In this document: piece after piece, positions 34,001-41,542 of the stretch
Position numbering within the stretch: position 1 is the stretch's first letter
Layout: each line of letters starts with the position of its first letter
Source: Bacteroidales bacterium
Lineage (GTDB): Bacteria; Bacteroidota; Bacteroidia; Bacteroidales; F082
DNA: 64,000 nt
Direction of reading: 5' to 3'
NCBI GenBank assembly: GCA_024400195.1
Contig: JAKSNC010000002.1
Coordinates: 1 to 64,000, forward strand
The notes under the pieces: model-generated
What the model was told of the DNA's origin: nothing
Databases searched by the model: none
What the model saw: the letters and a program-made list of their open reading frames with translations, nothing else
Made by a program: the position numbers and the translations under genes

Positions 34001-36137
34001 TGAAGTATTCAAGATGCACCTTCAATTCATCAATATCCTCATATTCCCCATTGGATTTCTTGGTAACTAATGGCTTGTAATCTATTACGTCACTGGTGTA
34101 AATCTGCCTTTCACTATGGATATAATGAGACGAGCGAATATTGAAATAGCAATCATTTCGGCTCTTGAAATCGCTGAAAGAAATATTTTCCAAATTGGCT
34201 CTTCTCATAACAGAGACATCTATTACCAAATCAAATGTGTGATTTTTAATAGATTCACTTGGTTCAAGAAGAATTGTAACAGGAATATCATCTACTTTAT
34301 GAAGAGGAGATTCTTTAAATTCAGGAGAACTGATAATAGTTAGTTTGACTTTAGGAAATTTTAATTTATTATATTCTTGACTTAACGCAATCAGATGAAT
34401 AAACATTTCTTTGAGTTCTGCGATAGCCAATGCCGCGCAAGGTACATCCCGTTCTTGAACTAATATATCCCAACCTGATGCATTGATGTCCAATTTCCCT
34501 ATCAGTAATGCTTCTACAATGGTTTTCTGAATTCTGGCAATACCAATTGGAGATAATGTCAGTTGAAGATTCTTCTTCCAGTCATCATCAAAAGTTTTAT
34601 AATAGGCAGTCTCGACATTCTTTAAATACTCACTACCAAAGCAATTGAAATCAGAATTAGATATTTCTGTTTCATTAATTCTTTCACAATGCCATGAAAT
34701 TCGTTTGAGTGCTTCGACTCGAGAAATGTCATTTGCTTTTTGATCGGCAGTAGAATGATATTTGTTTCCATCCAATTCAAGAACAAAGCCTTTCCGTCCG
34801 TTTGCATATGGGAATTGGCATGCAAAATCCACTCTTTGTAATTGATGACCAGATTGATTTGTAATAGAGATAAGTTTTCTTTGAGGACATAGCAATTGCT
34901 GAAATATTTTTGGCGCAATATCACATATATAACGGGATTCCAAATCGGAATCAAGAATACCTCTATTATATGTGTCTTTTGTCAAACTCCATCTGCTATC
35001 AATAGCATGAAGTGCCAAAAACAAATCATCCGGTTTCAGATTCTCTAATGAATACTGTATTCCACCTAAGTCATCCGTTTGTTGCTTATTACCAAAGTCG
35101 GCAAAAGCTTTTTCAAGTCGTTCACTACATTTTGTGGGGAGTCCTCTTACAATAATATTGTTGAGAACTGCAAAAATAGGATTAACATCTTCATATATAC
35201 TGGCACCTATATCAAAGGGAGTAGCAACTTCAAATGCCGACAAATACTTATATAAGGCATCAACTTTATCTTTAACAGTTTTTTGCTCTTCTGAAGAAAA
35301 AACATCTTTAATACAATCAAGTCGGTAAGCGGCATGAAATTGTTTTGGAGGATTGTATCTTACAAGTATAGCTTCATTTTCAAAGCGTTCTATTTTAAAG
35401 ACCTTGTATCTGGCAGTGTAATTATGTGTCTCCTTATTATGATTAGCCGACCAAATCAACTCGGGATTTTTAAACCAATTATAAAAAGCCTCAATCCTTT
35501 GATTTCCAGCGTTCATTGGCCCAACGCAAATAAAATAATGTTCACCACTAATAGCATCTGCGACAGTTTGTGCCAATTTTTGCACATCCACGGATTCAAC
35601 ATCAAGAACATTTGAGAAAAAATGAATTGTTACATCAACATCAGAAACGATGTCTTCTGCAGTTATTTCATTTGCGAATTTATTTAAGACGGCTATCTTC
35701 TCTTCATTAATATATGCTCCGACATGCAAATTAGCACGTTCCAATGCGCTCTTGGACGGCTCGATAAGTACGGCACGAGAAATTTCTGTGCTGACATTAT
35801 TTGTTTTAAGAAAATCTAAAAAACAGATTGTTGCCAAACCTTGACCACATCCCCAGTCAATTATCTGAATATTCTTATTGCCATAGGCTTTTGTTCCTAA
35901 ATGATTTAGAGCCGCTAAAATCTTAGCTTCATGCATATTGCCATAAGAAAACAAGTATTGGCACATTTGTTCGTGTGTGTCGAGGAGATTGATTCCTCTG
36001 CCAAGCGAGTCAAATAATGATTTTCTATCTTCGTCAGATAGAGACGATATGGCGTTACAAGCAATCCTTCTTATTCCTTGAAAAGAAGGATTTTTCAATG
36101 CTTGTATTTGTGCTATATATTCTTGAATTGATGCCAT
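31005..36137 (-). CDS. Methyltransferase-like / nuclease / RecQ-like helicase fusion (1710 aa)
   Basis: A giant three-part protein. (1) Residues about 60-260: Rossmann methyltransferase-like domain with motif I IIDWGCGQG (92-100) and an acidic strand AVLIEPS (122-128). (2) About 425-490: a Vsr/DUF559 (MTES_1575-like) PD-(D/E)XK nuclease with VDFACQF (D437), LELDGNKYH (E454, D456, H461) and a following Arg. (3) About 715-1250: superfamily 2 RecQ-like helicase with Q-motif RPGQ, Walker A LLPTGGGKS (K749), Ia DPLRSLMKDQ, DEVH box (848-851), TATAS, and motif VI QEAGRAGRD (1132-1140). Eight cysteines (1212-1246) form a probable zinc cluster, as in RecQ. The last 450 residues are unassigned. Start codon directly abuts the DUF1848 stop. 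The gene is visibly AT-richer than its neighbours. Confidence 0.85.
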   Translation of the reverse strand: MASIQEYIAQIQALKNPSFQGIRRIACNAISSLSDEDRKSLFDSLGRGINLLDTHEQMCQYLFSYGNMHEAKILAALNHLGTKAYGNKNIQIIDWGCGQGLATICFLDFLKTNNVSTEISRAVLIEPSKSALERANLHVGAYINEEKIAVLNKFANEITAEDIVSDVDVTIHFFSNVLDVESVDVQKLAQTVADAISGEHYFICVGPMNAGNQRIEAFYNWFKNPELIWSANHNKETHNYTARYKVFKIERFENEAILVRYNPPKQFHAAYRLDCIKDVFSSEEQKTVKDKVDALYKYLSAFEVATPFDIGASIYEDVNPIFAVLNNIIVRGLPTKCSERLEKAFADFGNKQQTDDLGGIQYSLENLKPDDLFLALHAIDSRWSLTKDTYNRGILDSDLESRYICDIAPKIFQQLLCPQRKLISITNQSGHQLQRVDFACQFPYANGRKGFVLELDGNKYHSTADQKANDISRVEALKRISWHCERINETEISNSDFNCFGSEYLKNVETAYYKTFDDDWKKNLQLTLSPIGIARIQKTIVEALLIGKLDINASGWDILVQERDVPCAALAIAELKEMFIHLIALSQEYNKLKFPKVKLTIISSPEFKESPLHKVDDIPVTILLEPSESIKNHTFDLVIDVSVMRRANLENISFSDFKSRNDCYFNIRSSHYIHSERQIYTSDVIDYKPLVTKKSNGEYEDIDELKVHLEYFMQTLFRKQSFRPGQLPILSRALQNKCVIGLLPTGGGKSLTYQIAAMLQPGVTIVVDPLRSLMKDQYDGLLKAGIDACTFINSTVDANEKEKRCKAMEDSLLQFVFLSPERLCIYSFREKLKNMHELGVYFSYGVIDEVHCVSEWGHDFRFTYLHLGRNLYNYVLPKQTNDRKHLTLFGLTATASFDVLADVERELSGNGQFPLDSDTIVRDENTNRLELQYKIEKVPVEYEEDKFFDPNHHLDGDPRALNIKDKWVAYDAKQKFLEHYVNIIPSHIRGLQTEQETETIICRFFERQNKQRTNTPNLITAMPDDYASKKEEYTESGIIFCPHKNGGGIAVNPNAEVLSKFFEVGTFMGSSDGDDEESKKNDEESFKNLELFRDNKLPLMVATKAFGMGIDKPNVRFTINMNYSSSLEGFVQEAGRAGRDRHIALSAILIYDYKLVRINPRCRISQFPMGIIKGKWFKEEDLNFYLNKFNISISKDDVDVFSPEQDMVKLKCEVCNTRFGFGLCNQICTMCNKGPCQTQCSLYNYCTLKNVPQTAKGFQYKDDLDEILKSNGIFIRKENIEYMNADYETVMYFFNNNFKGSLIEKRTMYDILNRSTISIFVGNNVEMREPTEEVSNFLERLLCSEVGTELVAFISTRTIGIYNSQFVYVNKINKKEKTTIIEDINTGGTQGVQTSSVTIYRDKADIDKAVYRMCCIGLIDDFTKDYGNDRCRIVTVRKKDGEYYKGLQKFLERYYSKEKAAEEIIKVPDYRGDNEVHKCLGYLTEFIYDKIAVKRKRAIDDMRTFCMLGAEEGRSWLEKNEELKDFIYYYFNSKYARRDFEYEDLKEDDKSFSLTNDTEEGKQSSIELVYKYMRVIDDDITGLDSSSQIDNAKHLQGAVRLIRRSLTDTNFTIDLLNVFCLLFLGVGDNENLKNELKESYISAYLALYKEYADYNEFQNTIEKFKRELNVKNRHVASDDNLKSFEEYEMEAELEIHSEWLCTFGKKYKNK

Positions 36138-37202
36138 TTATTTCCCCGTTATTGTTTCAGAATTTTTATTCAGACAATACCTTTTATAGTTTGCCAATGC
36201 TATCTCTTTACTTGCATTTGCATAGCAGTACTCACACAAATGGACACAAGTGTTATATTCACCAATGTCCTTGCTCTTCATGCAACCGCAGAACTCTCGC
36301 TGACCTTTGTCTCTGTTGTCGCCTCTTGTGGCATACTGACCGTTGCCAAGAATTATTGCGTCTGCTGGAAGTGGCTCCGACTCTCCAAACAGATTTGGTT
36401 CAGGCATTGGCCGGACATCCGCTTTTAAGAAAGCCATAAGTTCCTTGTCATGATAAGCTCTGCGAATTATCAACTCGTCATCAATGCAATGATTTGGTTC
36501 AACACCCGGGTATCTTCCCTTCTCACCACATGTGGCAAGTTTATAATTCCAACCTTTCCGTTTGTTCAGTTCCACCAATCTGCCGGCAAAATCCTTCATT
36601 TGCTCTTCCGTCCATTCATGATACGGAATTCTGTTAGCCTCAAGATTTGACTTTACCTTACGATACAATGCAATGTCTGCAAAGCTGAACACAAGTTTCT
36701 CGGTATAACCTTTTAGCTGATCGCCTATGTTCTCAATCTTTTCCAGCAACTTATCAATATCTATATCATCAGTTAACATTAGTGGGTCAAAGCGCCAAAT
36801 AACGCCACCAAAACCGAGTGTGTCAACGAGTTTTTTGAATGTATCTATCCTCTCTGCAATAGGAGGAACGCCACGTTCAAGTTTTTCCTCTTCGTAATCA
36901 TTAAGAGAGTATTGTATGTAACAGCCAATTTCTCTCTCTTTCAACTCATTAAGATGATTAAGAAGCGGACGAGGATTTTTTGACCAGAACACAATGAAAC
37001 GTGTCTTGTCGTATGAAACATAAGACTTAACACCATTGAAAGGATTCGTCCATGCGGAATATCCTATTTCAAGGCGCTTAAAGAACCAATCTGCATAAAA
37101 AGCCGGAATATCTGTGCTTCGACTTGCTGACACAATGACGGGAGCTTGAGCTTTGAAAAGTTGTCCGTCAATTGTTAGATCTATCTGTTTCCAAGTTGCC
37201 AT
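36138..37202 (-). CDS. DUF1848 protein with C-terminal CX3CX2C cluster
   Basis: A 354-residue protein of the DUF1848 family: opening PVIVSASRSTDIPAFYADWF, then RFIVFWSKNPRPLLNHL and GVIWRFDPLML. The C-terminus carries C305-x-C307 and C319-x3-C323-x2-C326 (CVHLCEYCYAN). CX3CX2C is the cysteine spacing of radical-SAM [4Fe-4S] enzymes, though here it is at the C-terminus rather than the N-terminus; this cysteine pattern is a known trait of the family, whose function is uncharacterised. Some family members are annotated as related to spore photoproduct lyase. It sits between a regulator and the helicase fusion, with a 0-base gap to the latter. Confidence 0.85.
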   Translation of the reverse strand: MATWKQIDLTIDGQLFKAQAPVIVSASRSTDIPAFYADWFFKRLEIGYSAWTNPFNGVKSYVSYDKTRFIVFWSKNPRPLLNHLNELKEREIGCYIQYSLNDYEEEKLERGVPPIAERIDTFKKLVDTLGFGGVIWRFDPLMLTDDIDIDKLLEKIENIGDQLKGYTEKLVFSFADIALYRKVKSNLEANRIPYHEWTEEQMKDFAGRLVELNKRKGWNYKLATCGEKGRYPGVEPNHCIDDELIIRRAYHDKELMAFLKADVRPMPEPNLFGESEPLPADAIILGNGQYATRGDNRDKGQREFCGCMKSKDIGEYNTCVHLCEYCYANASKEIALANYKRYCLNKNSETITGK

Positions 37203-37217
37203 AAAACCATTTGTATC

Positions 37218-38042
37218 TTATTCAATCATCACCTCCCAGAAACCTCCTTTGTCAGGACCTACTCGGTTGAGGTATTTGCCTCGCATGGCTGTGATGTTGG
37301 CGCTGATGGATTTTACGCTAATTCTTACAGCCTCGGCCATTTCTTGTTTTGTGATATATGGATTGGCTAGCACCAAACGGAGAATCTGCAATTTGTTTTC
37401 TGTCAACTTTTCGCCAAGATTGTTTGCTTTTTCTGTCACCTTTTCTATCACCCTAACGTGATTTTCTATCACCTTTTCCTCGTTTTCTATCACCTTTTCT
37501 TCGTTTTCTATCACCTTTTCTTCGTTTTCCATGACTTCAGACACCTTTTCAGACACCTTTTCTATCAACTTTTCGTTGTTTTCTGTCAACCCAACCTCAT
37601 TCTTGCGAACAGTAACCTTTAATATGAAAGCGTCAAGATGAACCTTTGGCTCGGGAGTATGGTTGACATTGAGTTCACGATAGATACGATCCATACCCTC
37701 ACCAAACTCCTTGACATACTTGTATGCCTTGAGGTATTGGGCTATCTTGGGATTACGAGAGAAATGGGTATGACGGATATTGTCGGGACGCACAAGCCCA
37801 GGGAGATCACCCGGTGTCTCAAAGACAATACGGTCATCGAACATCATGAGTCGTTTCTCGTTTCCATCAACACCTTCTATTCGGCGAGTTTTGTCGGACA
37901 CACCGATAGCAATCGTGCCTCCATCAGCATTTGCCATTGCCACTATAGGGACGGCCAACGCCTTTGGCTCTATCTGCACACTTTTACAGTCGAATGTTTG
38001 TCCTTCCTTTCGTGTTATTATGTCTTCTATCGTTAGCGCCAT
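37218..38042 (-). CDS. Short AlbA_2 / HATPase_c_4 / HTH regulator with internal deletion
   Basis: A 274-residue relative of the 486-residue regulator at the other end of the module. Residues about 5-62 are the first part of an AlbA_2 domain (EGQTFDCKSVQIEPKAL; VAMANADGGTIAIGV). At about residue 64 it jumps straight into the late HATPase_c_4 region (MMFDDRIVFETPGDLPGL; YVKEFGEGMDRIYREL), so some 200 residues normal for the family are absent. A repeat linker (EEKVIEN units, 172-195) and a C-terminal HTH ending VGPDKGGFWEVMIE follow; the ending mirrors GPDNGGFWEIVK of its partner. The frame is intact, so it may still work. It is the first gene of the module, 15 bases before DUF1848. Confidence 0.8.
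   Translation of the reverse strand: MALTIEDIITRKEGQTFDCKSVQIEPKALAVPIVAMANADGGTIAIGVSDKTRRIEGVDGNEKRLMMFDDRIVFETPGDLPGLVRPDNIRHTHFSRNPKIAQYLKAYKYVKEFGEGMDRIYRELNVNHTPEPKVHLDAFILKVTVRKNEVGLTENNEKLIEKVSEKVSEVMENEEKVIENEEKVIENEEKVIENHVRVIEKVTEKANNLGEKLTENKLQILRLVLANPYITKQEMAEAVRISVKSISANITAMRGKYLNRVGPDKGGFWEVMIE
37441..37524 (-). repeat. Four 21-bp tandem repeats in the short regulator gene
   Basis: The unit TTTTCTATCACCTTTTCTTCG occurs at 37462-37482 (one change), 37483-37503 and 37504-37524, with a diverged fourth copy at 37441-37461. On the coding strand it gives EEKVIEN repeats. The period is a multiple of three, so copy-number change alters linker length without breaking the frame. Confidence 0.85.
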
Positions 38043-38079
38043 ATTGCTGTTTTACTTGTTTCTTTATCTCAAAAAACAT

Positions 38080-38514
38080 TCAACCCTCCCGCCACTCGGC
38101 GTAGCTGTCTCTTGTCTCCTGCAACCTGACACTGTATAAATCAACGTTTTGCGGCAACTTTACTTTTATTCTTTCAGCGAAATCCGTCAGCATGTTCTCC
38201 GTCGTCGGCTGATAAGCAACGCTAACGATTTTGTTGAAATTCTGCTTCGCACTCTCAACGAAATCATCCGGCATATTCGTCCCGATGATGAAGGAATGGT
38301 CGAGACGCTCTACGACTTCCTCATTAACAATCTGCTTAAGGTCATGAAAATCAATCACCATCCCGTTTTTAGGATTCCCCGGTTCATCAACGGGTTCACC
38401 CTTCACTGTGACCTGAAGTTCATACGAATGACCGTGGATGTTACGGCATTTGCCATCGTAACCGACCAAAGCGTGCGCGGCCTCGAAATGAAATATTTTT
38501 GTAATGTAAATCAC
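38080..38514 (-). CDS. queD: 6-carboxytetrahydropterin synthase QueD
   Basis: Converts 7,8-dihydroneopterin triphosphate to 6-carboxytetrahydropterin in the queuosine (preQ0) pathway. Zinc ligands are visible in HFEAAHAL and CRNIHGHSYEL; the catalytic Cys is that of CRNIHGH. HSFIIGTNMPDDF and a final glutamate segment also fit. 144 residues is slightly longer than usual. Its ATG overlaps the stop of the upstream secreted nuclease gene by one base. Tgt, which uses the later preQ1, is encoded about 20 kb away. Confidence 0.9.
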   Translation of the reverse strand: MIYITKIFHFEAAHALVGYDGKCRNIHGHSYELQVTVKGEPVDEPGNPKNGMVIDFHDLKQIVNEEVVERLDHSFIIGTNMPDDFVESAKQNFNKIVSVAYQPTTENMLTDFAERIKVKLPQNVDLYSVRLQETRDSYAEWREG

Positions 38515-39560
38515 TATTTTACAACAATTTGTCTCGTTACAACCGAACCATCGACTTTGATGACGCTGACGAGGTAAAGACCGTTTTTAAGGTTCTCGAC
38601 ATTGATGGAAGTCATCGTATCGCATTGGGCGACCTGCACCGCCGTGACGAGCGCTCCATTCAGCCCGTAAACCTTAATCATCTGAATGTCAGCACCTTCT
38701 ACATTAAAATAAGAAGCAGCAGGATTCGGATATACGTTGATTTCGCTGCTTACAATTTCATCTTCAAGTCCCCACGACGGATTCCATATCATCTCGGCGA
38801 ATTCGGGGTTGTCGATGAATGGGTTTCTGTTATGTTGAATGTCATAAACGGCTTCGTTGCGGTCAATTTCCTTCTGGCTGACGGGGTCGCTGCGGTGCCA
38901 TTCCAAGAGCATGTTCAGAGCCCATTGCTTGATTGTGCATTTGTTAGTCATATCGCTTGAGTCCCAACCCGAATCTTCGCCGTAATATCTCACGGTCATA
39001 TAGAACATACTGCGTGCTATATCACCTTTATATTCGTCGATCGGCTCGAAAACCGTCCCGTTGAATCCCGGATACTTGCATTTTCCGAGTTTGGAGCCGT
39101 TTGTTGACGACCATTCGACATTACCGACTTCACCGAAAGCGTAGTTGCTGCGTTTCCCGTTAACGTAGCCGTCAGTCGGGACGATATGGAAGAAGTCGCT
39201 CTTCATCGGAGCTTTCTCGTTAAACCAACTCTGCGGCCAAAGATGTTCACGGTTGTAGCAATCGCCTTCTCCGCTGTAGTTTCCGCAGTTATCATTGAAA
39301 TTATATTGATAATAAGGTGTTCCACCAGGAATATCGGAATACATATCCCACACTTTTCCATTGGGTTTGGCATCCGTCTGAGGAAAATGTTGCAGCATCT
39401 GATTATACGATACCGAAGTATGCCCTTTTATGATACCGTGAAGGGCTGCACGTAAAACTTGTCCCGTTTTTCCCTGGGCTGCGTCATAATAACCCTGAGG
39501 TTGAGCCGATGCGATTACTGCGATAAGGAAAAGGGCGATTGTGATAAAAGATTTTTTCAT
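38514..39560 (-). CDS. Secreted endonuclease I family nuclease with T9SS sorting domain
   Basis: A 348-residue exported nuclease. Signal peptide about 1-19 (ending ASAQ). The endonuclease I (EndA/NucM) domain has CYNREHLWPQSWFNEKAP and DFFHIVPTDGYVNGKRSNYAFGEV, which include the metal-binding His/Glu/Asn residues of the beta-beta-alpha-metal active site. From YPNP (277) the last 72 residues form a T9SS type A sorting domain ending TRQIVVK. It should act outside the cell, degrading DNA or RNA for nutrients or biofilm remodelling. Confidence 0.9.
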   Translation of the reverse strand: MKKSFITIALFLIAVIASAQPQGYYDAAQGKTGQVLRAALHGIIKGHTSVSYNQMLQHFPQTDAKPNGKVWDMYSDIPGGTPYYQYNFNDNCGNYSGEGDCYNREHLWPQSWFNEKAPMKSDFFHIVPTDGYVNGKRSNYAFGEVGNVEWSSTNGSKLGKCKYPGFNGTVFEPIDEYKGDIARSMFYMTVRYYGEDSGWDSSDMTNKCTIKQWALNMLLEWHRSDPVSQKEIDRNEAVYDIQHNRNPFIDNPEFAEMIWNPSWGLEDEIVSSEINVYPNPAASYFNVEGADIQMIKVYGLNGALVTAVQVAQCDTMTSINVENLKNGLYLVSVIKVDGSVVTRQIVVK

Positions 39561-39598
39561 TTTGATTTTGGTTTTAATGGTTAAACAATTTATAATTA

Positions 39599-40132
39599 TT
39601 AAATAATGTAAATAATTCCTGAAATCAATATTATTAAGGCTGAAACGAGATTGATGAAACTGTTCAGCAGCAGTTTTGTCTGGGAGAATCTGACGAATGT
39701 GAAAATCAAAGCCCAGACGAAGGCCGCGAGACCGATGTATAGGAAGGCTGGTCTTTCCGACAGTGGCCAGAACTCGTGGAAAAGTCCTGCGAGAAAGGCG
39801 TTTATGCCGGAGACGAGTCCGAGCAGAAACATGTCGCGTGTTTTTTGCGGGACGATTATCTTCCTACCGTTTTTGATGCTCAGTGTGTCGAGAATCATTC
39901 TGAAGGCTATTGCGGCGCAGAGGCAGATGACGACGGCTTTATCAAAGTCGCGGAGGATATAGATGAACGAGGAGCCGAGAAGTGTTCCACATTCATAGAG
40001 AAGGGCGATACACGAAGCAACGACAAAAGAGAACAGCATATTTTTTGTCCAATGCTGTTCTTTTTCGACATTAATGCCGGCGGCTGCTGAAGCCGCCGGC
40101 ATAGTCAGTGCTATAATAAACAGTGTATTCAA
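39599..40132 (-). CDS. MntP-like six-helix membrane protein
   Basis: A 177-residue integral membrane protein with about six helices. The layout and segments such as AIAFRMILDTL and DMFLLGLVSGINAFLAG align by eye with the putative manganese exporter MntP (where the corresponding texts are GGRMIIEGF and ATSLDAMAVG). The aspartates that MntP carries in both repeat halves (MDAFA and LDAMA) are replaced: MPAASA and INAFLA. Start is a TTG at 40132, the codon directly after the tnaA stop and in the same frame; the next ATG (codon 11) would cut away most of the first helix. Manganese transport is therefore doubtful. Confidence 0.55.
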   Translation of the reverse strand: MNTLFIIALTMPAASAAAGINVEKEQHWTKNMLFSFVVASCIALLYECGTLLGSSFIYILRDFDKAVVICLCAAIAFRMILDTLSIKNGRKIIVPQKTRDMFLLGLVSGINAFLAGLFHEFWPLSERPAFLYIGLAAFVWALIFTFVRFSQTKLLLNSFINLVSALIILISGIIYII

Positions 40133-41509
40133 TTACTTAAGTCTTCTGAACTGGCATGTAAAGTGACGCATCAGTTCTGCTTCCCATGTTATCTCCAATC
40201 CGCGTGTGATGGTGTCGCGGCGGTCATAGACGTTTTTCAAAGCTGCTGCGATGACATCCATGTGGTTGTTGGTATAGACGCGGCGTGGTATGCAGAGACG
40301 CACGAAGTCAAGGCCGCCGAAACGGTTCTCACGTGTGACGGGGTCGCGGTCGGCGAGAACATAACCAATTTCACATGCGCGGATTCCGGCTTCGAGATAA
40401 AGTTCGCAGGTCAGTGTCTGGGCCGGGAACTCTTCTTTTGGTATCTTCGTCAAGACTTTGTCGGCATCAACAAAGATGGCGTGACCGCCGGCAGGACGCT
40501 GGTAAGGAATGCCGTATTCGTCAAGTTTACCGGCAAGATAAGCCACTTGTTTGACGCGCGTTTCAATCATATCGAATTCGAGATTTTCGCGGAGACCGAC
40601 GGCGAGGGCGTCCATATCGCGACCGTTCATACCTCCGTAGGTGAGGAATCCTTCAAAAGGAATACAGAATCTCTTCGCTCCCTCGTACCATTCTTCTTTG
40701 CGTGTGGCAATGAAACCGCCCATATTGACGAGACCGTCTTTCTTAGCCGACATCGTCATACTATCGGCGTAGCTGAACATCTCCTTTGCAATCTCGGCGA
40801 TGGTCTTGTTCTCGTAACCTTTTTCACGTGTCTTAATAAAGTAGGCATTCTCAATGAAACGGGCTGAGTCCATATTGACCGGCACGCCGTATTTGTGGCA
40901 AAGTTCGCATGTTTCACGGATGTTTTTCATGCTCACAGGCTGACCACCGACGGTGTTGTTGGTGACGGTGAGTACCATAAAAGGAACGTTGCCCTTGTTC
41001 TCCTTCAGGACTTTCTCAAGTTTCTCAAGGCCGACGTTGCCTTTGAACGGGACTTCAAGCTGAGTGTCGTGAGCCTCATCGCAAGTCACGTCGATAGCGA
41101 AAGCCTTACGGCTCTCAATATGACCCTTCGTTGTGTCGAAGTGAGCGTTTCCAGGTATTATCATTCCCGGCTTCACGAGGTATGAAAACAAAACGTTTTC
41201 GGCAGCACGTCCCTGATGTGTCGGTATGACGTATTCAAAACCTGTGATGTCGGTGATAGTCTTCTTCATGTTGAAGAAACTGCGTGCGCCGGCGTAACTT
41301 TCGTCTCCGAGCATCATCGCACTCCACTGACGGTCACTCATCGCACCCGTTCCCGAATCGGTGCAAAGGTCAATATAGACCTGGTCGCTTTTAAGCATAA
41401 AAATGTTGTTGTGGGCTTCTTCGAGCCATTTCTCACGCTCTTCACGAGTGGATTTCTTGATGGGTTCGACCATCTTGATTTTCCAAGCTTCTGCAAATGG
41501 TAACTCCAT
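40133..41509 (-). CDS. tnaA: Tryptophanase
   Basis: PLP enzyme that splits tryptophan into indole, pyruvate and ammonia. PLP lysine is K257 in MSAKKDG. The alternative, tyrosine phenol-lyase, is very similar; two sites point to tryptophanase: His in RHFTCQF (Phe in TPL) and Ile in CEIGYVLADRD (Arg in TPL). The opening MELPFAEAWKIKMVEP and the 458 residues match Bacteroidota tryptophanases. Indole made by gut Bacteroidota acts as a signal for host and microbes. The MntP-like ORF follows directly. Confidence 0.9.
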   Translation of the reverse strand: MELPFAEAWKIKMVEPIKKSTREEREKWLEEAHNNIFMLKSDQVYIDLCTDSGTGAMSDRQWSAMMLGDESYAGARSFFNMKKTITDITGFEYVIPTHQGRAAENVLFSYLVKPGMIIPGNAHFDTTKGHIESRKAFAIDVTCDEAHDTQLEVPFKGNVGLEKLEKVLKENKGNVPFMVLTVTNNTVGGQPVSMKNIRETCELCHKYGVPVNMDSARFIENAYFIKTREKGYENKTIAEIAKEMFSYADSMTMSAKKDGLVNMGGFIATRKEEWYEGAKRFCIPFEGFLTYGGMNGRDMDALAVGLRENLEFDMIETRVKQVAYLAGKLDEYGIPYQRPAGGHAIFVDADKVLTKIPKEEFPAQTLTCELYLEAGIRACEIGYVLADRDPVTRENRFGGLDFVRLCIPRRVYTNNHMDVIAAALKNVYDRRDTITRGLEITWEAELMRHFTCQFRRLK

Positions 41510-41542
41510 AATGTTATTTTTTTATTTATTGTTAAAATTTAT

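Noticed and set aside
31005..36137. Plain RecQ housekeeping helicase (recQ)
   Set aside because: The helicase is only about a third of the protein, and the nuclease and methyltransferase-like parts and accessory neighbours argue against a standard recQ; no gene symbol given.
37441..37524. CRISPR-like array
   Set aside because: The 21-bp units are contiguous without spacers and code for an in-frame peptide repeat.
40133..41509. Tyrosine phenol-lyase instead of tryptophanase
   Set aside because: His in RHFTCQF and Ile in CEIGYVLADRD match tryptophanase, where tyrosine phenol-lyase has Phe and Arg.
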